Assembly (NCBI GenBank): GCA_016703265.1
Contig: JADJCK010000004.1
Span: 1-64,000, forward strand
Length of the DNA: 64,000 nt
Source: a bacterium
Lineage (GTDB): Bacteria; Krumholzibacteriota; Krumholzibacteriia; LZORAL124-64-63
Direction: 5' to 3'
Shown: positions 23,861 through 33,389 of the stretch, in pieces
Numbering within the stretch: the first letter of the stretch is position 1
How the letters are laid out: every line of letters begins with the position of its first letter
The notes under the pieces: generated by a model
What the model was told of the DNA's origin: nothing
Databases searched by the model: none
What the model saw: only the letters and a program-made list of their open reading frames with translations
Made by a program: the position numbers and the translations under genes

Positions 23861-25252
23861 TCAGGGAGCGAGCTTCACGACACAGACATCCAACGATCCC
23901 GCGCTCGTCAGCACGACACCGCCGAAGTCGATCGAGCCCAGGAACAGCCCGGTCACGCACACGTTCTCCGAGGCGTCGACGGCGACGCCGTAGCCGCTCT
24001 GGATCGCGGTGTCGCCGAACCGCCGGCTCCAGACCGGTGCACCATCGGACCCCATCCTGGCGACGAACAGATCTTCCTGACCGGCGCTGGTGAGCAGCCC
24101 GCCGCCGAAATCGGCCGAGCCCCGCATGGCTCCGGTGATGATCACGTTTCCCAGCGCATCGACGGTGACGGCTTCAGCGCTCTGATAGTCCGCGTCGCCG
24201 TATCGCGCGCGCCAGAGGTAGTCGCCGCCGGGCCCGAACTTGGCCACGAAGATGTCGGTGTCGCCCGCACTCACCAGCGCCCCGCCGTCGAAGTCCATGC
24301 TGCCGTTGAATCCCCCCGCGAGGATGACGTTGCCCAGTTCATCGACGGCCGTGACGGCCGTGACCTGCGTGCCGGCGTCCCCGAAGCGCCTGCTCCAGAG
24401 GTGTTCGCCTGAGCTTCCGAGCTTCGCCAGGAAGATGTCGTAGTCGCCGGCGCTCGTGAGCGCGCCGCCGCCGAAATCGACGGAGCCGATGAACGCCCCC
24501 GCGATCGCCACCTGGCCCGAGTGGTCCACCGCGATGGAAGTGGGGACCTGCAGGTTCGTATCCCCCATGCGACGGCTCCAGAGATGGGCGCCGTTGGCGT
24601 CGAACTTCGCGACGAAGATATCCTTGTCGCCGGCGCTCGTGAGCGGCCCGCCGCCGAAGTCGGCAGTGCCCGAGAGGAGCCCCGTGATGATCACCTGCCC
24701 CGAGTCATCCACGCCGACCGCAGAGACGTACTGCTGGTTGGCATCGCCGAATCGCCTGCTCCAGATATGGGCGCCGTTCGGGGTGAACTTCGCGACGAAG
24801 GCGTCGCCATCGCCGGCATCGACCAGCGCACCGCCGCCGAAATCGACCGCGCCGTGAAGCATTCCCGCGAGAAACACCTGGCCGGCATCGTCGACGGCGA
24901 TCGCCGGGAAACTCTGGGAACCGCTGCCGCCGAAACGCCTGCTCCACAGGTGGGCGCCGTCGGGCCCGAACTTGGCGATGAAGACATCGATGTCGCTGAC
25001 GCACGTGAGCGGGCCGCCGCCGAGGTCGATCGCCCCTTCGAAGGTCCCAGCAACGATCATGTTCCCCGCGGCGTCGACGGCGATGGCGTAGCCCATCTGC
25101 GTATCCGCATCGCCGAAGCGCGCACTCCACAGGTGGGCCGCGGGCGCCGGATCGTTGTCGTCGGGTGCCGTGCTGTCGTCACTGCAGCCGGCGACCAGGC
25201 AGGCCGCCGTCAGGAGCATGAGAAGATGGGCGGCTATCCTGCGATTCAGCAT
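23861..25252 (-). CDS. Seven-repeat propeller lipoprotein (SBBP-like)
   Basis: 463 residues, ATG at 25252 after GGGAGGA. The signal ends in the lipobox LVAGC. After a short linker, seven highly similar repeats of 53-56 residues follow, each beginning HLWSRRFGDA.TQ or a variant and containing AVDD.GQV.I.G, DFGGG.LTSAGD.DIF and AKFG.dG. This is the SBBP/beta-propeller pattern and seven units would close a ring. Each blade offers a D.D.F loop that could bind calcium. Lipid anchoring suggests a surface scaffold or binding protein. The repeats are so alike in DNA that unequal recombination could change their number. Confidence 0.9.
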   Translation of the reverse strand: MLNRRIAAHLLMLLTAACLVAGCSDDSTAPDDNDPAPAAHLWSARFGDADTQMGYAIAVDAAGNMIVAGTFEGAIDLGGGPLTCVSDIDVFIAKFGPDGAHLWSRRFGGSGSQSFPAIAVDDAGQVFLAGMLHGAVDFGGGALVDAGDGDAFVAKFTPNGAHIWSRRFGDANQQYVSAVGVDDSGQVIITGLLSGTADFGGGPLTSAGDKDIFVAKFDANGAHLWSRRMGDTNLQVPTSIAVDHSGQVAIAGAFIGSVDFGGGALTSAGDYDIFLAKLGSSGEHLWSRRFGDAGTQVTAVTAVDELGNVILAGGFNGSMDFDGGALVSAGDTDIFVAKFGPGGDYLWRARYGDADYQSAEAVTVDALGNVIITGAMRGSADFGGGLLTSAGQEDLFVARMGSDGAPVWSRRFGDTAIQSGYGVAVDASENVCVTGLFLGSIDFGGVVLTSAGSLDVCVVKLAP

Positions 25253-25566
25253 GCCGGTCCTCCCGGGGTGGGATGGGGTCATGGGGGCGTCTGTTTTGGG
25301 ATCCGGATAGGATTGACCTATTTGAGATTACGATATCACCCAGCCCGTGCCAAGGCCGCCGGTCAACGGGTTGTGCCGTCGAGATTGTGTCCGCTGCGCG
25401 CTACCCCCAGTTTTGGCGCCAGCGGATCAAATAGGCGCACAAAATATCATCCAAAAGGGGCAGAATCGGCCCTGATCGATGCGAGACACAATTTCGGCGG
25501 CACAACTCTGGACACCGACGCGGACTCACGCTTGGATGGTCCGACACCCCGACCAAAGGCACCGAG
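25253..25566. other. Intergenic region before the GH30 gene
   Basis: Divergent promoter space of about 310 bases. Short AT-rich islands occur near 25310-25340 (TTGACC then TATCAC, spacer 15) and 25435-25450, but I see no convincing promoter or RNA gene. Confidence 0.4.
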
Positions 25567-27242
25567 ATGAAACATGCCGCCATCCCGCCCCTGCTCCTGG
25601 CCACACTCCTGGCGGCATCGCCGGCCGACGCGCAGCCCACCCGCGCGCCGACCATCACCCACGAGATCCTGCTCACCTCCGAGGCCGGCGCCCGGCAGTC
25701 CCCCCTCGCCAACGTGCCCTTCAGTGAGGGCCTCGCCGAAGGCACCGTGATCACGGTCTTCCCCGACAGCACCAAGCAGACCATCGAGGGGATCGGCACG
25801 TCGTTCACGGAATCGTCCGCGTTCGTCCTGGCGCACCTCGAACCGCAGCAGCGTCGCGAGTTGATGCAGAAGGTGTACGGCGAGTCCGGCGCCAACTTCT
25901 CGCTCACCCGCACCCACATCGGGGCCTGCGATTTCTCCGTGGAGGGCAAGTACTCCTACGCCGACGAGCCAGGTGACCGTGATCTGAAGGCCTTCGGCAT
26001 CGCGCCGGACGTCGCCGGCTTCGACCCGGTGGCCCATCCGGGCATCGCGGACCCGGGCTACGACCTGTTGCCGATGATCCGGGAAGCCCTCGCGATCAAG
26101 CGGGGACAGCGGGACCAGGAACTGAAGATCATCGCCTCGGCCTGGACGGCGCCGGCGTGGATGAAGGACATCGAGACCTGGTACATCCCCGGGTCGGCGG
26201 CGAACAACTGGCAGGGCACCGGAGGTACGCTCAAGCCCGAGTACGTGTCCACCTATGCCGACTATCTCGTCAGGTACCTGGACGCGTACGCGGACGCCGG
26301 CGTGAAACTCTGGGGCCTGACGCCGGTGAATGAGCCCCACGGGGTCGGCGGCGCCTGGGAGAGCATGGCGTTCTCGCCCGAGTCGCAGAACGACTTCGTC
26401 AAATACCACCTGGGCCACGCCTGAAGAGCGGCTCGCATGCCAATGCGCGACTGCTGATCTACGATCAGAACATGGACGGCCTGGAGAAATGGGCCGATAC
26501 GATCTTAGCGGACGCAGAAACGACGCCCCATGTGTCCGGCGCCGCCGTCCACTGGTACGCCAGCACTGTCAACGTCTTCGAAGACGTGCTCGACCGGGTG
26601 CACGCGAAGTTCCCGGAGTTCGCCATCATCCACACCGAGGGCTGCATCGACAACCTGGGCACGGCTCCTTCCAGTTCCATCGGCGATCCCGCCGGATACC
26701 AGGAGTCCGGCTGGTTCGGGAACGACGCCTTCTGGTGGAACGCCACGGCCACGGACTGGGCCTACACGGCGTCCTGGATGGGAGAGGGCGCCGCCGGGCA
26801 TCCCATGTACACACCGGTGCATCGCTATGCGCGCAACATCATCGTCGGCCTGGATCACTGGATCGGCGGCTGGGTGGACTGGAACATCGTCCTGGACCGC
26901 AACGGCGGGCCCAACCATGTGGGCAACTTCTGCGGCGCTCCCATCATGATCGATACCGCGACTCGCGAGGTGTACTACACACCTATCTACCACATCCTGG
27001 CGCAGTTCAGCCGGACCATCCGGCCGGGGGACAGGGCGGTATGGACGCGGCGGGTGCTGGGCGGCGAGCTGGGTACCGATGATCTGCATGCCTGCGCCAC
27101 TATCAACGGGGACGGGCTGCTCAGCGTGCAGATGCTGAACACCACGAAGAACGCAATTTCCTGCAAGCTGCAGATCGCGGGGCGGTATGCGGAGATCGTG
27201 ATGCCTGCGAACTCGGTGCAGACGGTGCGGGTGGGGTTGTAG
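25567..27242 (+). pseudogene. Glycoside hydrolase family 30-like enzyme, single frameshift
   Basis: The first 285 residues read in one frame to a stop at 26422-26424; adding one C at GCCTGA continues the protein in frame to 27242, giving about 558 residues. Features: signal peptide (LLLATLLAASPADAQP), QTIEGIGTSFTESSAFVL, SLTRTHIGACDFS, SAWTAPAWMKD, the acid/base Glu in LTPVNEP and the nucleophile Glu in IIHTEGC, then the C-terminal beta domain. GH30 enzymes of this type cleave glucosylceramide, beta-xylosides or beta-1,6-glucans outside the cell. Both catalytic glutamates are intact, one on each side of the shift, so a sequencing indel is as likely as true inactivation. No FlgD-like tag. Confidence 0.85.
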
Positions 27243-27261
27243 GCGCGAGGCCGGCGGGCAC

Positions 27262-27275
27262 TTGCGCCGGCGCAA
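27262..27275. repeat. Intergenic palindrome, copy 3
   Basis: Perfect TTGCGCCGGCGCAA, 20 bases after the GH30 stop codon. Confidence 0.9.
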
Positions 27276-27458
27276 CATCGACGAGGCAAGGAATGGACCC
27301 GGACCCGTTACCCTGACATGGTCACCCGCAGCTCAGCCCGGTGAATCAGTCCCCCCGACCTTCCGGCTTGGCCTCGCTCCTGGCTGCCTCTTCGGCGGCA
27401 CCCGCCGGTAGGCAGGAACGCGGCCGGCATCACCAGTTCCCAACCAGTACCGCCCAGG

Positions 27459-29395
27459 TCACTTGGTCAAAACCATGCGTTTGGAATCAGTGAATTCCCC
27501 GGCTTCCAAAACATAGAAATACACGCCAGACGAAACCGGCCGCCCGCCTGCATCCAGGCCGTTCCAAACTACTTCGTTGCGGCCCTCTCTGGCGGTGCCC
27601 CCCCCCAGGAGCGTGCGGACCAACCGGCCAGTCACATCATACACGCGAAGCGTGGCCCGAGTTTGCCGCGGCAGGTCGAAAGAAATGGTCGTCTGCGGAT
27701 TGAACGGATTCGGGCAGGCCTCGTGCAAGGCAAAGCGATTGGTGGCGACAGGGGGAACTTCGGATAGTCCCAGCCCCTGTTGGCAGCTGTCGAGGATGCC
27801 GTCGTCATTCCAGTCCCGGCTTTGGTGGCCAGCCATTTCCAGGACATCCAGGATACTGTTCGCATTGCAGTCGGGGCCCAGTTCATTGCTGACCTGCATG
27901 ATCGGGAGACCATAGGACTCATCCGCGACCAGCACATAGTCGCCGGCGACGCACAGATCAGACGCGAGTCCCGGCGTGTCCAGCCCGCCGAGGAGTTGCG
28001 GCATGAACGGGTTGGAAAGGTCGATGATCTGCACGCCGGCGCTCGAAGCCCCGACGTAGGCCAGGTTCCCGACGACTGACACGCCTTCGGCCGAGGCCGG
28101 CATCACCACCCGGCTGATCTCCTGGGGATTCGCCGGATTCGAAATATCCACCAGGACCAGGTCATCGGCACAGACGTAGGCCGTGTTCCCGATGACCATG
28201 ATTTCACTCCCACTGGCCCCCAGGCTGAGGCTGCCGGCCACTGCGGGGGCGCCTGGATCAGTGATGTCGATCACCAGCAACCCGTCAACACCCGCCACAA
28301 AGGCGTGATTGCCCGAGACGGCCACTCCCCTGGCCCAGTATTCGGTAACGGTTGCGGGCCCGACATTCCCTGCCAACTGCGGGACTGTCGGGTCAGATAT
28401 GTCTACTACCTGGAAATCAAAGCTGTTCGCGATGCAGGCGTGGTTGCCCGCTATCGCGACACCCTGCGGCCGGCCGGGAATCGGCAGGTGACCCACCTGC
28501 AAGGGGTTTGCCGGATCGGTGATATCAATGACGCTGAGCAGATCGTATTCGGACACGTAGGCGAAATCACCGGCCACAGCCACTTCCCTGACCGTGGACG
28601 ACAAGTATTCGATGCCGACGGCGTGCGCGGCCCTAGGGTCCGAAATATCGATTACCTGCAGACCGGAAGAGGCGACGTAGGCAAAATCGCCCGCTGTAAC
28701 GACCCCGGCGGGACTGCCGTGGGTGTCGACCGTGCAGTCGATCCACGACCACGGCTCCGCCCCCCCGCGCCCTGTCCCAGATACACAAAGCGATCCACAC
28801 TCGAGGAGGTCACGCCGACGTGCGCTCCGCCATCGCCGTCCGAGTACCTGCCGGGCAGCCGTGCACGGACCAGGTCGGGCATGGCTATGGCTGCCGGGCC
28901 GAAACCAATCGGTGTGCCGTCGACGGAGATCGTCAGGTAGTCGCCGTTTCTTTGAAAGGTCCAGGTTTGCCAGTCGCCCTGGGCGTTCGAGCCCGTGCTT
29001 CCGTAGCTGTTGTTCCCGCCGTTCCCGTCGGAATTGTGCACGACAAGGAAGAGCTTGCCGTACTTGGAGAAGCCGAAGCTGATGCCCGCGCCAATGAGAC
29101 CGGTATCGTCGGTCAGGGCGATGCCATGGAACGAATCATTCCAGACAATGGAGTTCAGACGAATCACGACCTCGAGTGTCCAGTCGCCACCGAGTTCGGG
29201 CGTGAACATGATGAAATCGGCAGGACTCTCTCGATTCAGATTCAATAGCCCACCTGACTCCGTGACAAGGCCGCCACTGGCCCAATAGGCCGGATCGATC
29301 ACGCCGTCGTTGAATTCGTCGGTGAAATCGGCCCGAGCGGGATTGGCCACCAGAATCAAGACAGCGGCGAACAGGGTCGATACGGATTGGCGCAT
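27459..29395 (-). pseudogene. LamG-like plus LVIVD propeller protein with FlgD-like tag, homopolymer frameshift
   Basis: The minus strand begins with a signal peptide (VSTLFAAVLILVANPARA) and a concanavalin-like lectin region (FTDEFNDGVIDPAYW, WTLEVVIRLNSIVW, DDTGLIGAGISFGF). At 28760-28766 a run of seven C (G on the coding strand) shifts the frame; eight would join it to the following LVIVD repeats (DFAYVASSGLQVIDISDP, LLVIDITDPGAPAVAG, LAYVGASSAGVQIIDLSNP). A short DCNANSILDVLEM dockerin-like piece and the tag (CPNPFNPQTTISFDL, DVTGRLVRTLLGG, SSGVYFYVLE) follow. Intact, it would have about 640 residues. Slippage in a homopolymer is a known route both to sequencing error and to phase-variable surface proteins. 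Confidence 0.8.
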
Positions 29396-29834
29396 TGGAT
29401 TCCCTCCCCGGGGTCCATCAACTGCTGGAGGATGGTCGAATCAACCAACATTCCCCCCGATCGCGGCTCCCCGACACCGCATGATTGTCCCACAACACCC
29501 ACCTTCCCGTCAATCCGGCCCACTCCCGCCGCATCGCTGCCCTGAATCGCGACGCAGCAGCAGCGAATCCCCCCCGCACGCACATGTCCCCATCTGCCGC
29601 GCTTGCCTGCGCCCGGCACCCTATCCCAATCCGACGTTGCCACCGTACAAGCAGCACGTGATTCGCGTCTTATTTGCCGAGTTTCCTCCGAGTCGCCCTT
29701 TCTGAAACGTGACGGCAATGCCCAAGATCTGTTCCTGCTGTCGCTTCGTTACTTCGCTCTCTTCAGATCAACGTCCAAGGCACTGCCGCTGGTCGAACGG
29801 TTCGTCATGCGCAAGTATCGCAATCGCGTGAGAG
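29396..29834. other. Gene-free stretch upstream of the lectin-propeller gene
   Basis: About 440 bases without a believable reading frame. It should hold the promoter of the gene starting at 29395, but I see no clear -35/-10 pair and no structured RNA. Confidence 0.4.
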
Positions 29835-29848
29835 TTGCGCCGGCGCAA
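29835..29848. repeat. Intergenic palindrome, copy 4
   Basis: Perfect TTGCGCCGGCGCAA, six bases past the GNAT stop codon on the minus strand. Confidence 0.9.
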
Positions 29849-29854
29849 GTGCCC

Positions 29855-30373
29855 TCACCCGGCGCGCGGCCCCGGCAGGTTCCCCGCGGTCAACGCCAGG
29901 TACACGCTGTCGCAGATCTCGTCGCCGATCTGGAACGTGCCCGCCTTGCGACCGGTCTCCGCGAACCCGAGCCGCGCCAGGAGCTTCAGCGAAGCCTCGT
30001 TGCGCGGGTCCACGTCGGCAGTGACCACCGACAGTCCGCGCACCCCGAACGCGCGCGCAAGCACGGCCTGGGTCGCCTCGTAGGCGTAGCCCCGGCCTGT
30101 GAACGCCTGATCGAGCACGAAGCCGACCTCGGGATCGCGCCAGAAGCCGACGTTGCCGATCAGCCGGTCGCCGAGCACCATCACGAACTCGTCGTGCGCC
30201 TCGGCAATCGTCCGCTCGAGCCAGTGCCGGGTCACCTCGCGGTCCGCGTGCGGCGGCGTCGACCAGTACCGCATCGTGGCTGGATCCGAGAGGATCGCGA
30301 AGAGCGGCTCGATGTCGTCCGGTGCCGGGCGGCGCAGGACAAGGCGGGTTGTTCGGAGGGTTGGCGGCGTCAC
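29855..30373 (-). CDS. GNAT acetyltransferase, RimJ/RimL type
   Basis: 172 residues from the GTG at 30373, which has AGGAAG about three bases upstream; a longer reading to 30430 would overlap the palindrome variant and the clpB end. The pattern LRTTRLVLRRPAPDDIEPLF at the N-terminus, then HADREVTRHWLERTI, GNVGFWRDPEVGFVLD, the acetyl-CoA loop GRGYAYEATQAVLA, and DPRNEASLKLLARLGF is the RimJ/RimL protein-N-acetyltransferase type. It transfers acetyl from acetyl-CoA to an amine; the substrate is unknown. It lies 53 bases downstream of clpB on the same strand. Confidence 0.92.
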   Translation of the reverse strand: MTPPTLRTTRLVLRRPAPDDIEPLFAILSDPATMRYWSTPPHADREVTRHWLERTIAEAHDEFVMVLGDRLIGNVGFWRDPEVGFVLDQAFTGRGYAYEATQAVLARAFGVRGLSVVTADVDPRNEASLKLLARLGFAETGRKAGTFQIGDEICDSVYLALTAGNLPGPRAG

Positions 30374-30390
30374 GATCTTCCTCGTTCCAT

Positions 30391-30410
30391 TTGCGCCGGT
30401 CCAGGCGCAA
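30391..30410. repeat. Degenerate palindrome with 6-base centre
   Basis: TTGCGCC-GGTCCA-GGCGCAA: the two arms of the window repeat separated by six non-palindromic bases, between the clpB stop and the GNAT start. It may be a diverged copy or a hairpin that attenuates readthrough. Confidence 0.6.
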
Positions 30411-30426
30411 GGTGTGCTGAACGCGA

Positions 30427-33030
30427 TCACTTCTTGACCCGGGCCACCAGCCCATCCCCCGCGACATCCATCCCGATCACCGCATCCGCCCCCACCTCCC
30501 CGCTCAGAATCAGATCCGCCACCCGATCCTGCACCTCGCGCTGGATCACCCTCTTCACCGGCCGAGCCCCAAACACCGGATCAAACCCCCGCTCCGCCAG
30601 CCAGGCCACCGCCTCGTCCGTCACCTCGAGCGCAATCTCCTGCTCCTTCAGCGACCGCGCCACCTTCGCCAGTTCCAGCCGCACGATGCGCGCCACCTGC
30701 TCGCGGCCCAGCGATCCGAACCGCACGATGCCGTCCAGCCGGTTCAGCAGTTCCGGCCTGAAGTGCCCGCTCAATCCCTCGAGCAGCCGCGCCTCGTTCT
30801 GGTCGTCGCCCGGCCGGGCCGCATACTCCTCACCCTGGCACAGGTTCGAGGTCATGATGACCAGCGTGTTGCGGAAGTCGACCACGCGCCCCTTGCCGTC
30901 GGTCAGCCGCCCGTCGTCGAGCAGCTGCAGCAGCACGTTCATCACTTCGGGATGCGCCTTCTCGACTTCATCCAGCAAAATCACCGAATACGGATGCCGA
31001 CGCACAGCCTCGGTCAGCTGCCCACCGCTCTCGTAACCAACGTATCCCGGCGGCGCGCCGATCATGCGGGCCACCGCGTGCCGCTCCATGTACTCCGACA
31101 TGTCCAGCCGCACCAGGTGCGTCTCGTCGCCGAACAGCTCGGCGGTCAGCGTCTTCGCCAGCTCCGTCTTGCCCACGCCGGTGGGCCCCAGGAACAGGAA
31201 CGAACCCAGCGGCCGCCCGCGATCGGTCAGGCCTGCCCGCGAGCGACGGATGGTGCGCGCCACCTTCGACACGGCCTCGTCCTGCCCCACCACGCGCGCG
31301 GCCAGGCGCGATTCCATGTCGCGCAGCTTCGCCACCTCATCTTCAACCAGGCGCTGCGCCGGAATGCCCGTCCACCGCGCCACCAGTTCGGCGATGTCGT
31401 CCTCGTCCACCTCTTCCTTCAGCAGCGGGTGCTCGCCCTGCACCGTTTTCAGTTCCTCGCGCGCGGCGGCCAGCTGCGCCTCGACGCCCTTCATGCCGCC
31501 GTACTTCAGCTCGCTGGCGCGCGCCAGGTCGCCGCGCCGCTCGGCCGTCTCCAGCTCGAGCAGCAGGCCTTCCTGCGACTTCTGCAGCGCACGGATGGCG
31601 TCGATCGCCTTCTTCTCCTGCTCCCAGCGCGCACGCACCTGGCCCAGGTCGTCCTTCAGTTCGCCCAGTTGCCGATCGATCAGCTCGCGCCGCGCCACCG
31701 CCGTTCGCTCGGTCTCCTTCTCCAACGCCAGCCGCTCCATCTCCAGCTGGTTCAGGTTCCGCTGCAGGTCGTCCACCTCGCTCGGCACCGAGTCGATCTC
31801 CATGCGCAGCCGGCTCGCGGCCTCGTCCATCAGGTCGATGGCCTTGTCGGGCAGCATGCGGTCGGCGATGTACCGCTGCGACAGCTTCACCGCCGCCACG
31901 ATGGCGCCATCGGTGATGCGGATGCCGTGGTGCGTCTCGTACCGCTCCTTCAACCCGCGCAGGATGGCCACCGCCTGCTCCCAGGTCGGCTCCTCCACCA
32001 TCACCGGCTGGAAGCGCCGTTCGAGCGCCGGGTCCTTCTCGATGTGCTGCCGGTACTCGTCGATGGTCGTGGCGCCCACGCAGTGCAGCTCGCCGCGCGC
32101 CAGTGCCGGCTTGAGGATGTTCGATGCGTCCATCGCGCCGCCCGTGGCCCCCGCGCCCACCAGCGTGTGCATCTCGTCGATGAACAGCAGGATCTCGCCC
32201 TCCTGCTCGGTCACTTCCTTGATGACCTTCTTCAGGCGGTCCTCGAACTCACCGCGGTACTTGGTCCCGGCAATCAGTGCACCCATGTCCAGCGCCAGCA
32301 GCCGCTTGCCCTTCAGGCCCTCGGGCACGTCGCCTTCCACGAGCCGACGCGCGAGCCCCTCCACCACCGCGGTCTTGCCCACGCCCGGCAAACCGATCAG
32401 CACGGGATTGTTCTTCGTGCGCCGGCTCAGGATCTGGATGACGCGCCGGATCTCCTCGTCGCGCCCGATGATGGGGTCGATCTTCCCCGCCCGCGCCGCC
32501 GCGCACAGGTCGCGCGCGTACTTGCCCAGCGCGCTGTCGTTGGCATCGGCAACACCGCTCTCGTCATCGCCCTGGTACGCCTGGTCGGCGCCGATCTGCT
32601 CGAGCGCGCGCGCGATCTTCGCCGGCGTCGCATCGAACGTCTTCAGCACGCTGCCGGCACGGCCCTTGTCGTTCGCCACGGCCAGCAGCAGTTCGCGCGT
32701 GCCGGTCATGGCGCCGCCATCGCCGCTGCTACCCTTGTTGGCCTTGCCCGCCAGCTGGTCGGCCTCCAGCAGCACCATCTGCAGTTCGCGGCTGGGCGAT
32801 GGCACATCCTTCACCTGCACCTTGGGCAGCGACTGCAATTCCTTGTCGGCCGTCCGCGCCACCAGCGCCGGGTCCATCTCCAGCCCGCGCAGCACATTGG
32901 TGGCCAGCCCGGTCTCGCTCAGCAGGGCCCAGAGCAGGTGCAGCGGCTCCAGCTGGGCGTGGCTCAGCTCGAACGCCTTGGCCTGGGCGCGCTGCAGGGT
33001 CTCGAGGGCGTTGACGGTCAGGTTCTTCAT
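30427..33030 (-). CDS. clpB: ATP-dependent disaggregase ClpB
   Basis: 867 residues, the usual length. Domains: N-terminal Clp_N repeats (1-150), AAA+ module 1 with Walker A GLPGVGKT (213-220) and ILLFIDEMHTLVGAG, the long coiled-coil middle domain (about 405-525, RNLNQLEMERLALEKETERT), AAA+ module 2 with GPTGVGKTELAKTL and Walker B VILLDEVEKAHPEV, and the C-terminal D2-small domain. ClpB hexamers pull aggregated proteins apart together with DnaK. The ATG at 33030 has GGAGG eight bases upstream. No CIRCE-type operator is visible; the leader has an AT-rich stretch at 33120-33180. Confidence 0.98.
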   Translation of the reverse strand: MKNLTVNALETLQRAQAKAFELSHAQLEPLHLLWALLSETGLATNVLRGLEMDPALVARTADKELQSLPKVQVKDVPSPSRELQMVLLEADQLAGKANKGSSGDGGAMTGTRELLLAVANDKGRAGSVLKTFDATPAKIARALEQIGADQAYQGDDESGVADANDSALGKYARDLCAAARAGKIDPIIGRDEEIRRVIQILSRRTKNNPVLIGLPGVGKTAVVEGLARRLVEGDVPEGLKGKRLLALDMGALIAGTKYRGEFEDRLKKVIKEVTEQEGEILLFIDEMHTLVGAGATGGAMDASNILKPALARGELHCVGATTIDEYRQHIEKDPALERRFQPVMVEEPTWEQAVAILRGLKERYETHHGIRITDGAIVAAVKLSQRYIADRMLPDKAIDLMDEAASRLRMEIDSVPSEVDDLQRNLNQLEMERLALEKETERTAVARRELIDRQLGELKDDLGQVRARWEQEKKAIDAIRALQKSQEGLLLELETAERRGDLARASELKYGGMKGVEAQLAAAREELKTVQGEHPLLKEEVDEDDIAELVARWTGIPAQRLVEDEVAKLRDMESRLAARVVGQDEAVSKVARTIRRSRAGLTDRGRPLGSFLFLGPTGVGKTELAKTLTAELFGDETHLVRLDMSEYMERHAVARMIGAPPGYVGYESGGQLTEAVRRHPYSVILLDEVEKAHPEVMNVLLQLLDDGRLTDGKGRVVDFRNTLVIMTSNLCQGEEYAARPGDDQNEARLLEGLSGHFRPELLNRLDGIVRFGSLGREQVARIVRLELAKVARSLKEQEIALEVTDEAVAWLAERGFDPVFGARPVKRVIQREVQDRVADLILSGEVGADAVIGMDVAGDGLVARVKK

Positions 33031-33292
33031 GGGATGGGCCTCCGGATGCTTGCGATGACGATAGGGTCGATCCAGGCGGATAACGCAGGGATGGTGCCGG
33101 GACGGGCTCGATCGCCTCGTAAAATCTACAACTACAATACAGACAATATTTTATGCAGCCCGCCACGGCTCCTGTATGCTGTACACGGAGCCCGCGACCA
33201 ACCAGGGGCGCCAAATTGTCATGTCATTGTGGCGGCGTTTTGGCGGGATGTCAGTAAAGCGGGCCAGCTTGCCGTTCGACGGCCGCCGCGAG
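33031..33292. other. Divergent promoter region clpB / erythromycin esterase-like gene
   Basis: An AT-rich segment (about 33120-33185, including ACAATATTTTATG) stands in otherwise GC-rich sequence and must hold the clpB promoter. No consensus heat-shock element is recognisable. Confidence 0.4.
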
Positions 33293-33306
33293 TTGCGCCG
33301 GCGCAA
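33293..33306. repeat. Intergenic palindrome, copy 5
   Basis: Perfect TTGCGCCGGCGCAA, 84 bases upstream of the erythromycin esterase-like start. Confidence 0.9.
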
Positions 33307-33389
33307 GCGCACCTCGTTCCCCCTCGACACCACGCCGACCCGCCGCTACGCTCCGCTCCTCATCCCCATTCTTATCGCCGGAGGTTCCC

